Shown here: positions 60,873 to 64,000 of the stretch, piece by piece | Layout: every line of letters starts with the position of its first letter | How positions within the stretch are numbered: the first letter of the stretch is position 1 | Assembly (NCBI RefSeq): GCF_022513565.1 | Contig: NZ_JAKWBE010000029.1 | Span: 1-64,000, forward strand | DNA: 64,000 nucleotides | From: Streptomyces gilvus | GTDB lineage: Bacteria > Actinomycetota > Actinomycetes > Streptomycetales > Streptomycetaceae | Reading direction: 5' to 3' | Program-made: the position numbers and the translations under genes | The notes under the pieces: generated by a model | What the model saw: only the letters and a program-made list of their open reading frames with translations | Database searches by the model: none | Told to the model about the DNA's origin: nothing

Positions 60873-61337
60873 GTGCGACGGAAACTGAGGGTGGCGGCCT
60901 ACGCCATATGCGTCCGCGAGGGCCAACTCCTGCTGGCCCGCTGGACCGACGGCCGGGGCCGGCCCGAATGGACCCTGCCGGGCGGCGGCATGGAACACGG
61001 CGAGGACCCCTACGACACCGTGCTGCGGGAGGTGGAGGAGGAGACGGGATACCACGTCGAGGTGACCGGCCTGCTCGGCGTCGACTCCTTCCGCCGCACG
61101 ACCCGCAGCCGCCTGCGCCGCCCGGTCGACCGCCAGGGCCTCCGGCTCGTCTACGAGGCCCGGGTCACCGGCGGCCGACTCCGCCCCGAGATCGGCGGTT
61201 CGACCGACCTGGCGGCCTGGCACCCGCTGGAGACGGTCCCCGCACTGAACCGGGTCGGGCTCGTCGACACGGGCCTGGCGCTGTGGCGCGAGCGGCCCGT
61301 GACGGGTCGGTTACCCCAGAAGATGAACACTGCGTGA
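60873..61337 (+). CDS. NUDIX hydrolase
   Basis: A 154-residue NUDIX protein. The Nudix box is GGGMEHGEDPYDTVLREVEE plus ETG, matching Gx5Ex7REUxEExGU. The fold starts LRVAAYAICVREGQLLLARW. It hydrolyses a nucleoside diphosphate linked to something else; the substrate is unknown. The GTG at 60873 follows ttctccctg, a weak site. It is divergent from the subtilase. Confidence 0.9.
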   Translation: MRRKLRVAAYAICVREGQLLLARWTDGRGRPEWTLPGGGMEHGEDPYDTVLREVEEETGYHVEVTGLLGVDSFRRTTRSRLRRPVDRQGLRLVYEARVTGGRLRPEIGGSTDLAAWHPLETVPALNRVGLVDTGLALWRERPVTGRLPQKMNTA

Positions 61338-61426
61338 CCGCCTTCCGGCCGGTCGAAGAGCGGGTGAGAACACACAGGGTTTGCCAAGATCCACGTACGG
61401 TGATCGGCGCTGCGCGTTGCCGTCTC

Positions 61427-61448
61427 GTTCACGCGCAGGTCATCCCCG
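61427..61448 (+). promoter_or_regulatory. candidate PHO box
   Basis: Two 11-base direct repeat units, GTTCACGCGCA at 61427 and GGTCATCCCCG at 61438, sit head to tail about 90 bp upstream of a Tat-exported phosphoesterase. They fit the Streptomyces PhoP direct-repeat form G(G/T)TCAyyyrG-x. No third strong unit is visible. Confidence 0.6.
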
Positions 61449-61536
61449 GTGCCAAGCATCCAAGGCGAGCGGGTTGTTCGCGGCAGCGAAAACCCGCGAC
61501 CACTGCCGACGCGTTCGCACTCGGGGAGACCGCGCC

Positions 61537-63297
61537 ATGCCGCGCATACGCTCTGTCGCAAGCGACAAGCCCGCGATCAACCGCCGTACCGTCCTCGCCG
61601 CCACCGGCGCGGCAGCCGTCTCCGCAGGCGTCGGCTACGCCCTGCGGCCCACCGACAGCCAGGCCGCGGCCGCCGTCGCGGATGCGCACGAGGCCATCGT
61701 GGCCCACTCCCGTCAGGCCGCCACCGCGCCTCTCGCGCCGTACACCAAGGGCACCACCCTCGCCTCCGTCGCCACCCCGCGCGCCGGCTCCGGCTACCGC
61801 CGGCTCGCCGACGGCCCCGGCTGGAGCCGCGTCGTGCGCAGCGAGCTCGCCGCCCCCAAGTCGGGGCGCGCGGGCCGCCGTACCGCCCTCGCGGCGTTCG
61901 TGCAGCTGACCGACCTGCACCTGATCGACGCCCAGCACCCGCTGCGCCTGGAGTACGTGCGCTCCGCCGACCAGCACGCCTGGCGCCCCCACGAGGCGCT
62001 GACCGTGCAGGGCGCGGTCTCCCTGGTCGAGCGGGTCAACGCGCTGCGCGGCGCCCCCGTCACGGGCTCCCCGCTGCACTTCGCCATGACCACCGGCGAC
62101 AACACGGACAACAACGCGAAGACCGAGCTGGAGTGGTTCCTGACCGTCATGAGCGGCGGCCGGGTCACCCCCAACTCCGGTGACCCGCGCCACTACGAGG
62201 GCGTCCAGAACAGCGGCCTGCAACTGTTCTGGCAGCCCGACTCCACCACCCGCGACCACGACAAGCGGCTGGGCTTCCCGCACCTCGGCGGCTTCCTGCC
62301 CGCCGCGATCCGGGAGATCCGCAGCCCCGGCCTCAACCTGCCCTGGTACTCCACGGTCGGCAACCACGACGCCCTGATGCTCGGCTGCTACGGCCACGCC
62401 GACTCCTGGCTCGGCGAATTCACCGTAGGCGGCAGGAAGTTGATGAGCCTGCCCGCCACCGAGGCCAAGAAGCTGCAGAACCTCATCAGGAGCGGCGGCG
62501 ACCCGAGCGGCACCGCCCTGCGCGACCTGCTCAAGGCGCACAGCCGCGACATGCGCTCCGTCACGCCGGACGAGCGCCGCGCCCCCTTCACCCCGGCCGA
62601 GTACCTCAAGGCCCACCTCGACCCGGCGCACCGCGGTGCCGGCCCGGTCGGCCACGGGTACTCCACCGCCAACCTCGACGCCGGCACCCAGTACTACACG
62701 TTCCGCATCTCCGACGACGTCATCGGCATCAGCATCGACACCACCGACCCGAGCGGCCACTACGACGGCTCCATCGGCACCACCCAACTACGCTGGCTGG
62801 AGCGGCAGTTGAAGGACAACAAGGACTCCTGGGCCATCGTCTTCAGCCACCACACCAGCAAGTCGATGACCAACACCGACCACCCCGACCCGGCGCACCC
62901 GGGCGAGAAGCGGCACGACGGCGCCGAGGTCGTCTCCCTGCTGAGCCGCCACGCGAACGTCCTGGCCTGGGTGAACGGACACATCCACCGCAACGAGATC
63001 ACCCCGCACAAGGCGTCGGGCGGCCGCTCCTTCTGGGAGATCTCCACCGCGTCCCACGTGGACTACCCGCAGCTGGCCCGGGTCATCGAGATCGCCGACA
63101 ACAAGGACGGCACGATCTCCCTCTTCACCACCCTCATCGAGTCGGCGGCCCCGCACCGCACCGACTTCACCGACCTCACCCAGACCGGCCTCGCCGCCCT
63201 CTACCGCGAGATCTCCTACAACGCCCCCGGCGCCAGCAAGAAAATGGGCGGCACATCAGGCGACCGCAACACGGAGCTGGTCCTGAAGAAGGGGTGA
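61537..63297 (+). CDS. Tat-exported metallophosphoesterase (TIGR03767 family)
   Basis: A 586-residue exported phosphoesterase. The Tat signal has NRRTVLAATGAAAVSAGVGY. The calcineurin-like fold has FVQLTDLHLIDAQHP (metal Asp/His), MTTGDNTDN, STVGNHDALMLG, IVFSHHTSKSM and ARHANVLAWVNGHIHR-like HxH (VNGHIHRNE). It acts outside the cytoplasm, probably releasing phosphate. The ATG at 61537 gives MPRIRSVASDKPAINRRTVL. A candidate PHO box lies upstream, supporting phosphate control. Confidence 0.92.
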   Translation: MPRIRSVASDKPAINRRTVLAATGAAAVSAGVGYALRPTDSQAAAAVADAHEAIVAHSRQAATAPLAPYTKGTTLASVATPRAGSGYRRLADGPGWSRVVRSELAAPKSGRAGRRTALAAFVQLTDLHLIDAQHPLRLEYVRSADQHAWRPHEALTVQGAVSLVERVNALRGAPVTGSPLHFAMTTGDNTDNNAKTELEWFLTVMSGGRVTPNSGDPRHYEGVQNSGLQLFWQPDSTTRDHDKRLGFPHLGGFLPAAIREIRSPGLNLPWYSTVGNHDALMLGCYGHADSWLGEFTVGGRKLMSLPATEAKKLQNLIRSGGDPSGTALRDLLKAHSRDMRSVTPDERRAPFTPAEYLKAHLDPAHRGAGPVGHGYSTANLDAGTQYYTFRISDDVIGISIDTTDPSGHYDGSIGTTQLRWLERQLKDNKDSWAIVFSHHTSKSMTNTDHPDPAHPGEKRHDGAEVVSLLSRHANVLAWVNGHIHRNEITPHKASGGRSFWEISTASHVDYPQLARVIEIADNKDGTISLFTTLIESAAPHRTDFTDLTQTGLAALYREISYNAPGASKKMGGTSGDRNTELVLKKG

Positions 63298-63303
63298 GTG
63301 CAA

Positions 63304-63321
63304 GCGCCCCGTGAGGGGCGC
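63304..63321 (+). terminator. terminator/dispersed-repeat hairpin after the phosphoesterase
   Basis: GCGCCCC-GTGA-GGGGCGC hairpin 6 bp after the stop, followed by cggggctgtgttcgat. This is the same type of Streptomyces dispersed element as at 51461. It probably ends transcription. Confidence 0.7.
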
Positions 63322-63673
63322 GGGGCTGTGTTCGATCCGGCGAGATCGGCGACGGCCAACGACCGCGCGGTGGCCGCGGCGACGACGGCCCCGGTGTCGA
63401 CCCCGACTGGCAGCCGCAGGATATGTGTTCGAGAACTGGCAGGTCAGGGCGGGTGTGCTGTCGGCGACGCCGGACGCGCCGGTCGTGGCCGACGAGCCGC
63501 CCCGGCGGTGGCGGAAGCGCGTCGGCGCCTTTCCGACCGGCTGGGCCGTCCGGTAATCCAGGCGACTCGGACACGAGATGCCCAGTTCATCCGTACGAAA
63601 CGTCCGTGCCGCCTCATATCGGCTAACCCGCTGTTCACGGGGATGGCTCGATCTGTACGAGGCGGGTGGTCGT
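63322..63673. other. no gene supported between phosphoesterase and glycosyltransferase
   Basis: About 350 bases. A short rightward frame ending at 63556 contains protein-like sequence (YVFENWQVRAGVLSATPDAP) but begins in arginine-rich shadow and has no good start. It may be a gene remnant. Upstream of 63674 there is AT-richer sequence that could hold a promoter. Confidence 0.4.
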
Positions 63674-64000
63674 GTGCGCGCGAGGCACGGACTGCGTGTG
63701 CTGTCTGTTTACGAGGGTTTCTTCTCCGGCGGGGCCCGGATCGTCCACAGTGACGTCGTGCTCGGGCTGGTCGAGGGCGGTCAGCAGGATCACCGGGTGC
63801 TGAGCATCCACGGTGAGGTGCACCGCGAGGCCACCCGGCAGCGGATGGAGGACGACGCCTGCTACCGGTCGCTGACCGCGGCGGGGGTGGGCGTCACGTC
63901 CCTGGGGCGCAGCTTCCCCGCAAGCCGGGATCAGGCCGGTTTCACCGGGCCGGAACTGGCCGACACCGCACGGGCGACCGCCGAGGCGGACGTCATCCTG
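63674..64000 (+). CDS. glycosyltransferase (GT4-like), N-terminal part
   Basis: 109 codons before the window ends. The start RARHGLRVLSVYEGFFSGGA and RIVHSDVVLGLVEGGQQDHR matches the N-terminal domain of GT-B glycosyltransferases. GFTGPELADTARATAEADVI follows. The acceptor is unknown. The GTG at 63674 has gaggcggg about 10 bp upstream; a start closer to VLSVYEG is also possible. The 3' end is outside the window. Confidence 0.75.
   Translation, partial: MRARHGLRVLSVYEGFFSGGARIVHSDVVLGLVEGGQQDHRVLSIHGEVHREATRQRMEDDACYRSLTAAGVGVTSLGRSFPASRDQAGFTGPELADTARATAEADVIL

Noticed and set aside
63311..63556. A short rightward frame containing YVFENWQVRAGVL
   Set aside because: It begins inside the dispersed repeat with arginine-rich sequence and has no ribosome site. 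It may be a remnant but cannot be supported as a gene.

Overview
The window is about 64 kb of very GC-rich actinobacterial chromosome, almost certainly from Streptomyces. The evidence is a strong third-position G/C bias, many GTG and TTG starts, ATGA-overlapped operons, and several marker genes: ssbB, a chitosan-oligosaccharide (csn) uptake operon, an LAxTG-anchored thioester surface protein, ettA, malQ, pepN and asd. From memory, the order of ssbB, csn, malQ, pepN and asd matches the S. coelicolor SCO2683-to-SCO2637 interval read backwards. That synteny is recollection, not a search result.

Region 1 (1-3.1 kb) is accessory and scarred. It holds an edge-truncated hypothetical gene, a methyltransferase, a 5'-truncated hypothetical frame, and the C-terminal part of a large serine recombinase whose reading frame ends inside tRNA-Arg(UCU). 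Region 2 (3.4-7.8 kb) has two tandem membrane-associated dynamin-like GTPases followed by ssbB. Region 3 (8.1-13.9 kb) has a thioester (TQxA) surface protein with a sortase signal, a Ser/Gly-repeat membrane protein, a zinc-ribbon protein, ettA and a hotdog thioesterase. Region 4 (13.9-21.3 kb) is a minus-strand ABC operon: an ATPase with an AbrB-like tail and two giant FtsX permeases. The first permease is interrupted by a single in-frame TAG next to a block of 39-bp repeats.

Region 5 (21.5-33.8 kb) has a truncated haemoglobin and a PIMT-like methyltransferase, then a seven-gene minus-strand signalling operon. Its genes are a GlnX-type membrane sensor, a GlnH-type binding protein, a coiled-coil protein, a PknG-type kinase with zinc sites and TPRs, a PP2C phosphatase, a VWA protein and an FHA protein. 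This looks like an expanded version of the mycobacterial GlnX-GlnH-PknG amino-acid sensing pathway, with its own eraser and reader.

Region 6 (34.0-41.0 kb) is the csnR-csnEFGHK operon: ROK repressor, binding protein, two permeases, GH4 hydrolase and kinase. A nested palindromic operator lies upstream of csnR. Region 7 (41.0-48.6 kb) has a MscS channel, an HNH nuclease, a PadR-controlled FtsX ABC exporter with a clear operator, a small repeat protein abutting malQ, and malQ. Region 8 (48.6-51.3 kb) has a divergent LysR/epimerase pair reduced to two C-terminal stubs fused at one junction, an ECF sigma factor with an N-terminal zinc motif and C-terminal NTF2 domain, and an SDR protein. Region 9 (51.5-64 kb) has pepN (carrying an in-frame palindromic insertion), a MazEF-like pair, asd, an ECF sigma factor with its membrane partner, a large secreted subtilase, a NUDIX hydrolase, a Tat-exported metallophosphoesterase behind a candidate PHO box, and the start of a glycosyltransferase running off the right edge.
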